A DNA stretch of 10,127 bases from CAZUQA01 sp964622375 (GTDB lineage: Bacteria > Bacillota_I > Bacilli_A > Erysipelotrichales > Erysipelotrichaceae), in NCBI GenBank assembly GCA_964622375.1, contig CAZUQA010000129.1:1-10127 (forward strand), given 5' to 3'. The notes under the pieces are model-generated. The model saw only the letters and a list, made by a program, of their open reading frames with translations, had not been told where the DNA came from and searched no databases. Within the stretch, counting starts at the first letter, position 1. Every line of letters starts with the position of its first letter. A program made the position numbers and the translations under genes. Positions 1 through 6,966 of the stretch are shown piece after piece.

Positions 1-55
1 CTATTTGTTCATTAAAAGAAAATTCTTTGATGAATCGGCTAGTAGCGAAAAACCC

Positions 56-62
56 AAGGAGG
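56..62 (+). promoter_or_regulatory. Shine-Dalgarno site that may set the start of the first gene
   Basis: AAGGAGG lies 8 bases before the in-frame ATG at 71. This is an ideal ribosome binding site and favours the shorter product, but the same bases read in frame as Lys-Glu-Glu in a Lys/Glu-rich stretch, so chance is possible. Confidence 0.5.
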
Positions 63-70
63 AAGTTGTA

Positions 71-547
71 ATGAAAGAAAAAACCGAAGAAATCGTAAAA
101 GGCGGTCAAGGGCGCATTTACTATGCTACCCCGGAAAATAGAAAGACCGTGAAGAAAGACCAAACTGAGGCGCCAAAGGCGGTGGTTGAAGAGGCGGTAG
201 TTGCAGAAGAAAAAGTCGCTGAGGAAGTTGTTGTTACCGCTGTGGTGGCTGAGCAGCCCAAAGCGGAAGAGCCAAAGAAAAAAGAGGAAAAGCCAAAGAG
301 CAGTACCTCTAATAATAGTGCTAACGATCTGTTGATGACGCTGTTTCGCTTAGTAATCGGCATCTTTATCTGGTTACCGGCTTTCTGCGTATTACTGGTT
401 AGTTTAGTATTATTAGGCATTGTGATTTCTTTAGTAGTGGTTACCGGCTTCAGTTTTATTTGGTTACTGTTGATCGTCTTTGGCGGTATCTTAATTTGTT
501 TGGCTTTTGTACTGCCCTTGTCGAAACTGATATGGAGGAAAATCTGA
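71..547 (+). CDS. Lys/Glu/Val-rich protein with hydrophobic C-terminal membrane region; start uncertain
   Basis: I do not recognise a family. From the ATG at 71 the product has 158 residues. The first half is hydrophilic and low in complexity (about residues 30-84), rich in Lys, Glu, Ala and Val, and probably a disordered cytoplasmic tail. The last 73 residues are almost wholly hydrophobic and would form two or three membrane helices, ending in a basic tail (KLIWRKI). A perfect AAGGAGG at 56-62 stands 8 bases before this ATG and supports the start. However, the frame stays open to the window edge (in-frame TTG at 5, no stop before it), so the gene could begin further upstream and the AAGGAGG could merely encode Lys-Glu-Glu. 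It ends with TGA two bases before the next gene. The hydrophobic half loosely recalls the membrane part of HAAS/DUF1700-type proteins, a weak impression only. Confidence 0.72.
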   Translation: MKEKTEEIVKGGQGRIYYATPENRKTVKKDQTEAPKAVVEEAVVAEEKVAEEVVVTAVVAEQPKAEEPKKKEEKPKSSTSNNSANDLLMTLFRLVIGIFIWLPAFCVLLVSLVLLGIVISLVVVTGFSFIWLLLIVFGGILICLAFVLPLSKLIWRKI

Positions 548-549
548 TT

Positions 550-708
550 ATGATCATACTATTATCGTTAGCCTTTGCCGGCTTCATGTTCTTTGGAGTA
601 ACTGTTGGGATTGTTACCCTGTTGCTCAAATTGGTATTCCGCATCTTGTTTTTTGTCAGTGGACTCTATTTGGTCTTAGCGGTACTTAAGAAATTAGCTA
701 AACTGTAA
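550..708 (+). CDS. small hydrophobic membrane protein (52 aa)
   Basis: Unrecognised small protein. It is nearly all hydrophobic, with two likely membrane helices (about residues 2-22 and 26-46) parted by a Lys and an Arg, and it ends in a basic stretch (LKKLAKL). The start chosen is the ATG at 550, just after the TGA of the previous gene (545-547). GGAGG at 534-538 lies inside the end of that gene, 11 bases before this ATG. An in-frame ATG at 532 would give six more residues but would swallow the ribosome site, so it is less likely. The next gene follows after 15 bases. The tight spacing suggests translational coupling and a shared role with both neighbours at the membrane. No catalytic motif is visible. 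Confidence 0.66.
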   Translation: MIILLSLAFAGFMFFGVTVGIVTLLLKLVFRILFFVSGLYLVLAVLKKLAKL

Positions 709-723
709 ATCAAGGAGAAAGGT

Positions 724-912
724 ATGAAGAAATTTATCACATTATTAATAATCGGTTTTATCTTTATCGGTATGGGTTGTGGTTTGATGTTTTACCAGAT
801 TCTCAATGGCGGCATCGACCTGAGACCAATTCGTGATTTTATCAGAGAGATAATTAACTACGAGATAAGAATCGAGCACGATCATCTCGAGATAACCCGA
901 CCGGACCACTAA
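724..912 (+). CDS. small single-anchor membrane protein (62 aa)
   Basis: Unrecognised. The N-terminus is MKK followed by a hydrophobic segment (about residues 4-26), which could be a membrane anchor or an uncleaved signal. A polar tail of about 36 residues rich in Arg, Ile, Glu, Asp and His follows and ends in TRPDH. AAGGAG at 712-717 stands 6 bases before the ATG, a clear ribosome site. It is the last gene of the trio, and the gap promoter starts right after its stop. A Cys at residue 19 lies in a GMGCG context, but the hydrophobic run continues past it, so a lipobox reading is weak. The helix-plus-short-tail layout resembles the front end of DUF4097-type envelope proteins without the beta domain. 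This is inference only, and truncation cannot be excluded. Confidence 0.62.
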   Translation: MKKFITLLIIGFIFIGMGCGLMFYQILNGGIDLRPIRDFIREIINYEIRIEHDHLEITRPDH

Positions 913-940
913 TTGATTTTTGAGGCAGAAGTAGTATAAT
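913..940 (+). promoter_or_regulatory. sigma-A-type promoter of gap
   Basis: TTGATT (913-918), a 16-base spacer, and a perfect TATAAT (935-940). Transcription should start near 947, giving a short leader before the AGGAGG at 959-964, which lies 10 bases before the gap ATG. The promoter begins directly after the stop codon of the preceding small gene, so gap has its own promoter. Confidence 0.78.
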
Positions 941-974
941 TGTCTGGAAAAGTAAATTAGGAGGAAATCAATTT

Positions 975-1985
975 ATGGCAGTAAAAATCGCGATTAACGG
1001 ATTTGGCAGAATCGGTCGTCTGGTGTTCCGGCAGATGTTTGGAGACAGTGATTTCGAAGTTGTGGCAATTAACGATTTAACCGATTCAAAAACTTTAGCT
1101 CACTTATTAAAATACGATACTTGTCAAGGTGGTTACAAACAAGATACTGTTAGCTACAATGACGCCGGTATCGTTGTTGATGGGGTGCAAATCCCAATTT
1201 TGGCGGAAGCTGATGCTGCAAAATTACCCTGGAAAGATTTGGGTGTCGATGTGGTTATCGAATCTACCGGTTTTTATACTTCCAAAGAACAGGCTGATGC
1301 CCATATCGTAGCGGGAGCCAAAAAGGTAATCATTTCCGCTCCGGGTACCGGCGAGATGAAAACTATCGTTTTCAATGTTAACCATGAGACTTTAGATGGC
1401 AGTGAAACGGTTATTTCGGCAGCCAGTTGTACTACCAACTGCTTAGCGCCGATGGCTAAAGCCATCAACGATGCTTTTGGTATTGAGTACGGCATGATGA
1501 CGACCATCCATGCTTACACCAATGATCAAAATACCCTGGATGGTCCGCATCGTAAAGGTGATTTACGACGGGCTAGAGCGGCAGCGGAAAACATCATTCC
1601 GAATTCTACCGGAGCAGCCAAAGCTATCGGCTTAGTAATTCCTGAGTTGAAAGGCAAGATGGACGGCGGTGCCCAAAGAGTACCGGTAGCTACCGGTTCA
1701 GCCACGGAAATGACCGTAGTATTGAAGAAGAAAGGTTTAAGCGTCGAAGATATCAATGCAGTATGTAAAGCGGCGGCTAATGAATCATTTGGTTATACCG
1801 AAGATGAGATTGTATCAAGCGATATCATCGGTAGCCATTTTGGCTCACTGTTTGATGCCACGCAAACCAAAGTGGTCACGGTCGGTAGTGAACAGATGGT
1901 GAAGACGGTGGCTTGGTACGACAATGAAGTTTCTTACGTATCGCAGTTGGTAAGAACCGCTAAATACTTGATCCATCAAGAATAA
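975..1985 (+). CDS. gap: glyceraldehyde-3-phosphate dehydrogenase, type I, NAD-dependent
   Basis: Cytosolic glycolytic enzyme converting glyceraldehyde 3-phosphate, phosphate and NAD+ to 1,3-bisphosphoglycerate. It has 336 residues, the normal family length. The N-terminal Rossmann motif is NGFGRIGR at residues 8-15. Asp34 after the second strand (INDLTD) fits NAD rather than NADP use. The catalytic Cys152 lies in ASCTTNC and the partner His179 in TIHAYT. The LDGPHRKGDLRRAR segment has the Lys-Gly insertion seen in many Firmicutes and Mollicutes enzymes. The C-terminal WYDNE motif is intact. AGGAGG at 959-964 supports the ATG. The gene sits alone between its own promoter and terminator, with no pgk or tpi beside it and no cggR-like regulator in the window. 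The coenzyme preference is inferred from Asp34 and the overall sequence type. Confidence 0.98.
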   Translation: MAVKIAINGFGRIGRLVFRQMFGDSDFEVVAINDLTDSKTLAHLLKYDTCQGGYKQDTVSYNDAGIVVDGVQIPILAEADAAKLPWKDLGVDVVIESTGFYTSKEQADAHIVAGAKKVIISAPGTGEMKTIVFNVNHETLDGSETVISAASCTTNCLAPMAKAINDAFGIEYGMMTTIHAYTNDQNTLDGPHRKGDLRRARAAAENIIPNSTGAAKAIGLVIPELKGKMDGGAQRVPVATGSATEMTVVLKKKGLSVEDINAVCKAAANESFGYTEDEIVSSDIIGSHFGSLFDATQTKVVTVGSEQMVKTVAWYDNEVSYVSQLVRTAKYLIHQE

Positions 1986-2001
1986 AAGAATTAAGCAAAT
2001 T

Positions 2002-2030
2002 AAAGAAGGATGGCAAAGTCCTTCTTTTGT
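2002..2030 (+). terminator. rho-independent terminator of gap
   Basis: A perfect 9-bp stem, AAAGAAGGA (2002-2010) with TCCTTCTTT (2019-2027), encloses an 8-base loop. The T-rich end (2025-2028 then GT) is short. It lies 16 bases after the gap stop. Confidence 0.85.
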
Positions 2031-2032
2031 CT

Positions 2033-2073
2033 ATTAATTTCCGCAACAAGAAACGATAGCGGGAAAGTTATTA
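2033..2073 (+). promoter_or_regulatory. imperfect inverted repeat upstream of the ABC operon
   Basis: The left arm TTAATTTCCGC (2033-2043/44) faces the right arm GCGGGAAAGTTATTA (2059-2073), with small bulges and a 14-base loop. It lies in the short gap between the gap terminator and the ABC operon, where a promoter or operator is expected. I found no convincing -35/-10 pair in this stretch. It could be an operator or a leader hairpin. Confidence 0.25.
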
Positions 2074-2083
2074 GGAAAATAAT

Positions 2084-2090
2084 GAGGTGA
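2084..2090 (+). promoter_or_regulatory. Shine-Dalgarno site deciding the start of the first ABC gene
   Basis: GAGGTGA matches the 3' end of 16S rRNA over seven bases, with GAGG ending 5 bases before ATG 2093. The GTG at 2087, in the same frame, lies inside this site and is therefore an unlikely start. Confidence 0.7.
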
Positions 2091-2092
2091 CT

Positions 2093-4345
2093 ATGCTCAA
2101 ACTGCAGAATGTCAGTAAGTACTATTACAACAAAGGCATGATAACTTCGGGATTGAACAACGTCAATCTCCAACTCAATTGTGGAGAATTTGTGGCGATT
2201 ACCGGGGAATCCGGTAGCGGTAAATCCACGTTGTTAAATGTCATTGCCGGATTAGACACTTACGAAGATGGGGAAATGTATGTCAATGGTGTGGAGACCA
2301 GCCATTTCACCCAGGAGGAAATGGAGAATTATCGTAAAGCCTATATCGGTAATATCTTCCAGGATTTTAGCTTAATCAACAGCTATACGGTTTATAAAAA
2401 CATTGAACTGGCTTTACTGCTGAATAGCTACAATAGAAAAACTAAAAAGAAACTGATCAAAGAGGTTATCGAATTGGTTGGTTTGACCAAATGGAAAAAC
2501 ACCAGAGTTTCCAAACTCTCCGGTGGTCAAAAACAAAGAGTAGCTATCGCTCGGGTTTTGGTGCGCAATACGCCAATTGTTTTAGCTGATGAACCGACCG
2601 GTAATCTCGACCAACAATCAGCACAAGAGATAGTGAAACTATTGAGTGACATTGCCAGTGATAAGCTAGTAATCATCGTTACCCATGAATATGGTTTGGT
2701 TCAGCCGTATGTCAGTCGCAAGATTGTCTTAAGTGACGGTAATGTCTTAGAAGATCAAACAATTAAACCGGTGGAAATGCTCCAAGAACGCAAGGTAGCT
2801 AAACCGCAACAAATTAGCATACTGAACAGAATCAAATTAGGTTTACGCAATACCTTCAACTTGGTTATGAAGTTTGTTTTAATGCTGATGGTCTTTATCG
2901 TTTTAGTTGTCGGTATCGCCGGTCAGTATGCCACTTTCCGTTATAAAAAAGATGCCGAAGAGAGTTACGGCTACAATGTCTTCTTTCAAAACACCTCGGA
3001 CAAGAGGGTCGTCATGAATAAGAAGAATCGTGAACAGTTTACCGCTCAAGAACTAGAAGCCCTAAAAGCCCTGCCCGGGGTCGAGAAGGTGGTCGAAAAT
3101 GATATGATTCTTGATCTATTCGGGGATTTAAGCAGCAACGACAATTACTTTTTCTATGGCGTGTTAAGAGAAAAAGATCAGTTTAGCGGTGATTTAAAAT
3201 ACGGAGAAAAAACCAGCGCCGTCGATGAGGTGGTTTTGAGTGTCGGGGAGTGGGATTATATCGCGGAACATCCGGATGATGTTATCGGGAAAACTTGCAT
3301 GTTGAGTGTTTGGCAATTTGGCGGTCCGCAGTTTGCCATAAAGGTCACCGGCTTTAAGGTGGTCAATGATTATCGCGATATTGGGATTTACCTGGATGCC
3401 AGCAAAATGCAATTGTTAAGTGCCAAAGTCAACCTGTCCGGTAGCAAAATTGAAACGATAATCAATAAACAGCTGGTAACCAGCGAATATTCCAGCACCT
3501 ATTATGGCTTGGTAGCCAGTGATAAAGTGCCGCCGGGTGAGGTGTTTGTCGGCGAAGATATGAACTATCTGTGCAAGAACATGCGGTGTAAAGGTACGAC
3601 AATCAACTCCAAAGTCAGCAATTTATATTATGAAGATACTTATCAAGGTAAAATTATCCGAGTGATTAAAAATAAAGAGCTCCAGAAATTCTTTGATTTG
3701 GGCAATAATTGGCGGGAATACGGCTCGACTTTCTTCATCAATCCGGCGGATTATGATGCTTTGTTCTTGCGGCCGGCGTATCAGGTATCAATTTTTCTGG
3801 ATGATACCAAATCATGGCCGACGGTAAAAGAAAAACTCGAAACTTTTCAGGTAAAACCGCTATATATTAAGGATTCCCTGTTTAATTATGATTACAGCAT
3901 GTCCTTCGTCTTGAATATTTGGGATACCATCGTCTTGAGCTTTGTCATATTGGCTTTGTATTTGATTTCTTACTTTATCATTCGTTTAATATTGCGCTCG
4001 CGCCAACAGTATTATGCCATTGTACGAATATTGGGCGGGGCAAAAAAGGTCGTGCGCGATTTGATTATTGTCGAACTGTTTACCGTCAGCAATCTGGCTT
4101 TTGCCTTTGCCTACGGTATCATCTACCTGACTAAGTTGGATGCACCGGACTTGCCTTGGTTGAGCCAGATTGTTCCTTTGATCAAAATGGTAGTTTCTCA
4201 ATCATTGGAATATGTTAATTGGTTGGACTACCTGATTATCTATGGTGCGATTATGGCCTTAACCCTGTGGCTTGCCATTAGGGTAACCAAAAGTCTGTTC
4301 ATGGCTTCAGCGGCACAAACTAAAAGAGAGGGGCGGCTACTATGA
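2093..4345 (+). CDS. ABC transporter, ATPase fused to FtsX-like permease (subunit 1)
   Basis: A membrane protein of 750 residues. The N-terminal ATPase domain (about 1-225) has Walker A GESGSGKS (38-45), signature LSGGQKQR (142-149), Walker B ending ADE (Asp166, Glu167) with EPTGNLD, and the switch His198, so all ATPase residues are present. A first helix (about 259-282) is followed by an extracytoplasmic region of roughly 320 residues. Three further helices come after it (about 612-634, 659-682, 714-733). The loop after helix 2 (AIVRILGGAKK) is the typical FtsX/MacB coupling segment. The fold implies mechanotransmission (MacB/LolCDE/BceAB superfamily) rather than channel-type transport. The gene overlaps the next by ATGA, so the two subunits should be made together. 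The substrate is unknown, and no sensor kinase or response regulator is adjacent. Confidence 0.9.
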   Translation: MLKLQNVSKYYYNKGMITSGLNNVNLQLNCGEFVAITGESGSGKSTLLNVIAGLDTYEDGEMYVNGVETSHFTQEEMENYRKAYIGNIFQDFSLINSYTVYKNIELALLLNSYNRKTKKKLIKEVIELVGLTKWKNTRVSKLSGGQKQRVAIARVLVRNTPIVLADEPTGNLDQQSAQEIVKLLSDIASDKLVIIVTHEYGLVQPYVSRKIVLSDGNVLEDQTIKPVEMLQERKVAKPQQISILNRIKLGLRNTFNLVMKFVLMLMVFIVLVVGIAGQYATFRYKKDAEESYGYNVFFQNTSDKRVVMNKKNREQFTAQELEALKALPGVEKVVENDMILDLFGDLSSNDNYFFYGVLREKDQFSGDLKYGEKTSAVDEVVLSVGEWDYIAEHPDDVIGKTCMLSVWQFGGPQFAIKVTGFKVVNDYRDIGIYLDASKMQLLSAKVNLSGSKIETIINKQLVTSEYSSTYYGLVASDKVPPGEVFVGEDMNYLCKNMRCKGTTINSKVSNLYYEDTYQGKIIRVIKNKELQKFFDLGNNWREYGSTFFINPADYDALFLRPAYQVSIFLDDTKSWPTVKEKLETFQVKPLYIKDSLFNYDYSMSFVLNIWDTIVLSFVILALYLISYFIIRLILRSRQQYYAIVRILGGAKKVVRDLIIVELFTVSNLAFAFAYGIIYLTKLDAPDLPWLSQIVPLIKMVVSQSLEYVNWLDYLIIYGAIMALTLWLAIRVTKSLFMASAAQTKREGRLL

Positions 4346-6774
4346 TTAGGTTAAAGAAAGTTAATAAGTATTTCAATCGTTTCCGCCGTAATCAAATCCA
4401 TGTTATCGACAAAACCACTTTGGAATTTGAAGAAAAAGGTTTAGTCGCTTTTCTGGGACCATCGGGCTGCGGTAAAACGACACTGTTAAACGCTATCGGT
4501 GGTTTAGACAAAGTCAGCAGCGGTTCCATTTTCATCAACAACAAACGTTTGACCCGGTGGTCAAACAACGCCATCGACAATATCCGCAATCGCGATATCG
4601 GCTATATCTTCCAAGATTACTGTCTGGTTGATGATATGACGGTTTTTGATAATGTAGCTTTGGCGTTACGGATGATCAATGTACGCTCGAAAGAGGAGAT
4701 TAAAAATCGCGTTAACTATGTCCTACAGGCTGTCGGTCTTTATCGCTACCGTAATCGTTATACCGATATGCTCTCCGGTGGCGAACGTCAAAGAGTGGCC
4801 ATAGCGCGGGCTTTAGTGAAGGATCCGAAAATTATCATCGCCGATGAACCAACCGGTAACTTAGACAGCCGCAATACTTTAGAAATCATGAAGATTATCA
4901 AAGCCATTTCTTTGCGGAAATTAGTTATCTTGGTAACTCATGAAAAAGCTTTGGCGGATTTCTATGCTTCCCGGATTATTGAGATAAGAGACGGTAAAGT
5001 GGTTTCCGATAAGATCAACGACCATGAAGAGGAGCTGGATTATCGCATTGATCAAAAGATCTACTTAAAAGATTTACCCAATCGACAAATCGGGAAAATC
5101 GGCAATTTGAAAATTAACTATTACAGTGAGGGCAATGAAAATTTGGATATCAAGATTGTCTTTAAAAACAATAACCTTTATATTCAAGGAGCGCCAAACC
5201 AAAGAATAGAAAATGTTGGCAATCACTCGATGATCGAGTTGATTGACGACAATTATCGTAAGATTACCAAAGAAGACCAAGGTGATGAGTTTGACATGAG
5301 CCGGGCCGTCAGTAAGACCTTCAAAGCTCGTTATCGCTCAGTGTTCAACATCTTCACCATGATAATCAACGGCTTTAAGAAAGTGTTCGCCTACTCCTTG
5401 ATCCGTAAACTGCTGTTGTTGGCTTTCTTTGTGACCGCGATGTTTGGCACTTATTCCTTAAGCAGCAGTATCGGGATTTTGACTTATACCGACAGTGATT
5501 TTACCGAGATGCATCAAGGTTATATTTCATTAAAAAGTACGCTGAGCATCGATGACTTCAAAGCCTTGGAAGAAGACCCGATGGTGGATTATATCTTGAT
5601 TGGCAATCCCCGTTACAATTTGAATTTGATTTTAAAGACCTACTATCAAACCCAGGGTTATCAGATAATGATGGAAGGCGCCTTAGCGGCTGACAGCTTG
5701 TTACAGGAAAGCAATTTACTGTGTGGGCGTTTACCGGAAAACCCCTTTGAAGTGGTCGTGGACATCATGGTATTGGACAATATGCAACGTTTCAATGGCG
5801 GAATGCCGCAAATGGCCGGGCTCAAGGAACCGCAGGACTATTTAGGCATGATAGCCAGCCAATACTCGATTGAGGATTTCACTATCGTGGGGATTTGTCA
5901 ACAACAAAGTCCGAGTATCTATGTGGCCAAGTCGTTGTTTATCTATTTGTTAGCCAATAATGACAATAATATCGTCTACGATAAAGCCTCTGCTGTGGCT
6001 TCTGACTTCCAAAGTAAACTCTATGATTATAACTTTGCCAAAGACATCAAACTGAAAAAAGGAAATTGGCCACAAAATGATTATGAAGTGATAGTTAACT
6101 ATGATAATCGTTTTGAAATGAAACTCAACAAAACCATCGACTATTTCGTCAATAATAAGAAATTGAAAGTCGTCGGTTATTACACCTCCGAGCGCGGGGA
6201 CTACAACTACTACGTCAACGAGAATACCATCAAGTATCAGTTGATTCTGCGCAACAACGAGTTTTATATTATCAGCGCCACCAAGGAGGCCGCCTTAAAA
6301 GAATTTACCACCCGCGGGATGAATGTCAAAGATACTTTTGCGGAGTCCCGCGATCGGTACCTCCAAAATCGACAAGCGATTACCCAATCGAGTTTAGCAT
6401 TTAACGGCATTTTGGTAGTAATCTGTATCATTGAAATCTATCTGGTTATTCGGGCTTCTTTCTTAGCCCGGGTTAGAGAAGTTGGTGTCTATCGGGCTAT
6501 TGGGATGAAAAAATGGGATATCTACAAGATGTTCTTTGGGGAAATCCTGGCGATCACCGTCATGGTAAGTTTTAGTGGGGTAGCTCTAATGGCTTACATT
6601 CTGGACAATATCGCAAAATCGCCCCAAAGCGGGATTGCCGTGGTGATGAACTGGCAAATAATTGCCCTGATGTTAGGAGCTTTAGCTTTGATCAATTTTG
6701 TCTTTGGTTTACTACCGGTGTTCCAGGTAGTGCGGAAAAAACCGGCCGCGATTCTGGCCCGTAGCGATACTTAA
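4342..6774 (+). CDS. ABC transporter, ATPase fused to FtsX-like permease (subunit 2)
   Basis: A membrane protein of 810 residues, partner of the preceding one. The ATPase domain (about 1-225) has Walker A GPSGCGKT (39-46), signature LSGGERQR (144-151), Walker B with Asp168-Glu169 and EPTGNLD, and switch His200. Between the ATPase and the first helix lies a cytoplasmic insert of about 120 residues (roughly 228-350), alternating polar and hydrophobic (KINYYSEG, LDIKIVFKNNNLYIQ), which looks beta-rich. Subunit 1 lacks it. Helix 1 is about 357-378, then an extracytoplasmic region of about 300 residues, then helices at about 687-708, 735-756 and 773-795. The classic FtsX segment VREVGVYRAIGMKK and an RKKPAAILA-type C-terminus are present. 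The start is the ATG in the ATGA overlap, with GAGAGGGG at 4326-4333 as ribosome site. Two intact ATPases suggest a heterodimer. The substrate is unknown. Confidence 0.91.
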   Translation: MIRLKKVNKYFNRFRRNQIHVIDKTTLEFEEKGLVAFLGPSGCGKTTLLNAIGGLDKVSSGSIFINNKRLTRWSNNAIDNIRNRDIGYIFQDYCLVDDMTVFDNVALALRMINVRSKEEIKNRVNYVLQAVGLYRYRNRYTDMLSGGERQRVAIARALVKDPKIIIADEPTGNLDSRNTLEIMKIIKAISLRKLVILVTHEKALADFYASRIIEIRDGKVVSDKINDHEEELDYRIDQKIYLKDLPNRQIGKIGNLKINYYSEGNENLDIKIVFKNNNLYIQGAPNQRIENVGNHSMIELIDDNYRKITKEDQGDEFDMSRAVSKTFKARYRSVFNIFTMIINGFKKVFAYSLIRKLLLLAFFVTAMFGTYSLSSSIGILTYTDSDFTEMHQGYISLKSTLSIDDFKALEEDPMVDYILIGNPRYNLNLILKTYYQTQGYQIMMEGALAADSLLQESNLLCGRLPENPFEVVVDIMVLDNMQRFNGGMPQMAGLKEPQDYLGMIASQYSIEDFTIVGICQQQSPSIYVAKSLFIYLLANNDNNIVYDKASAVASDFQSKLYDYNFAKDIKLKKGNWPQNDYEVIVNYDNRFEMKLNKTIDYFVNNKKLKVVGYYTSERGDYNYYVNENTIKYQLILRNNEFYIISATKEAALKEFTTRGMNVKDTFAESRDRYLQNRQAITQSSLAFNGILVVICIIEIYLVIRASFLARVREVGVYRAIGMKKWDIYKMFFGEILAITVMVSFSGVALMAYILDNIAKSPQSGIAVVMNWQIIALMLGALALINFVFGLLPVFQVVRKKPAAILARSDT

Positions 6775-6811
6775 GCTACTTAAAATTCAAACAGCAACAA
6801 CGAAGAACAAT

Positions 6812-6844
6812 AAACCGGCAATGTCAAGAAATTACCGGTTTTTT
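6812..6844 (+). terminator. terminator of the ABC operon
   Basis: AAACCGGCAAT (6812-6822) pairs with ATTACCGGTTT (6831-6841) with a single C/A mismatch and an 8-base loop. The last strand runs into six Ts (6839-6844). It lies 37 bases after the stop of the second ABC gene. Confidence 0.85.
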
Positions 6845-6862
6845 GGGGCTTCAAACGAAGAA

Positions 6863-6891
6863 TTGACATTGAAAAATATTAATGTTACAGT
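6863..6891 (+). promoter_or_regulatory. extended -10 promoter of the Lys/Thr-protein operon
   Basis: A perfect TTGACA (6863-6868), a 17-base spacer, then TACAGT (6886-6891) preceded by the TGn extension (TG at 6883-6884). Transcription should start near 6898. With the terminator at 6812-6844 just upstream, this separates the next operon from the ABC genes. Confidence 0.7.
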
Positions 6892-6897
6892 CTAAAC

Positions 6898-6946
6898 GTA
6901 GGCCGGAGGCTATTTGGGCGATAATAAGCCGGGAGCGCTTGCCTAT
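6898..6946 (+). promoter_or_regulatory. GC-rich foldable 5' leader
   Basis: The leader of about 69 bases between the predicted start and the ATG is richer in G and C than its surroundings. GTAGGC (6898-6903) can close with GCCTAT (6941-6946). Inside it, GGCT plus ATT (6908-6914) pairs with AAT, a bulged A, and AGCC (6923-6930), giving a nested hairpin. The ribosome site AGGAGG (6955-6960) lies just outside the closed element. It does not match a riboswitch class I know. A regulatory RNA role is inference. Confidence 0.35.
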
Positions 6947-6966
6947 AAGGACAAAGGAGGATTAGA

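Noticed and set aside
121..420. Minus-strand open frame opposite the first gene
   Set aside because: Its Ser/Thr/Ala-rich text simply mirrors the Lys/Glu/Val codons of the plus strand. No start signals are seen.
460..549. Longer start for the 52-residue membrane protein
   Set aside because: It would overlap the previous gene out of frame by almost 90 bases. The ribosome site GGAGG and the ATG at 550 explain the gene better.
975..1985. NADP-dependent, gluconeogenic GapB-type enzyme
   Set aside because: Asp34 is present, the nicotinamide-pocket segment is not the Ala-Ser type, and the overall sequence matches the glycolytic NAD type.
2093..6774. Bce-type antibiotic-peptide resistance module
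   Set aside because: Bce systems have separate ATPase and ten-helix permease subunits, usually beside a two-component system. Here both proteins are four-helix ATPase fusions with no regulator nearby.
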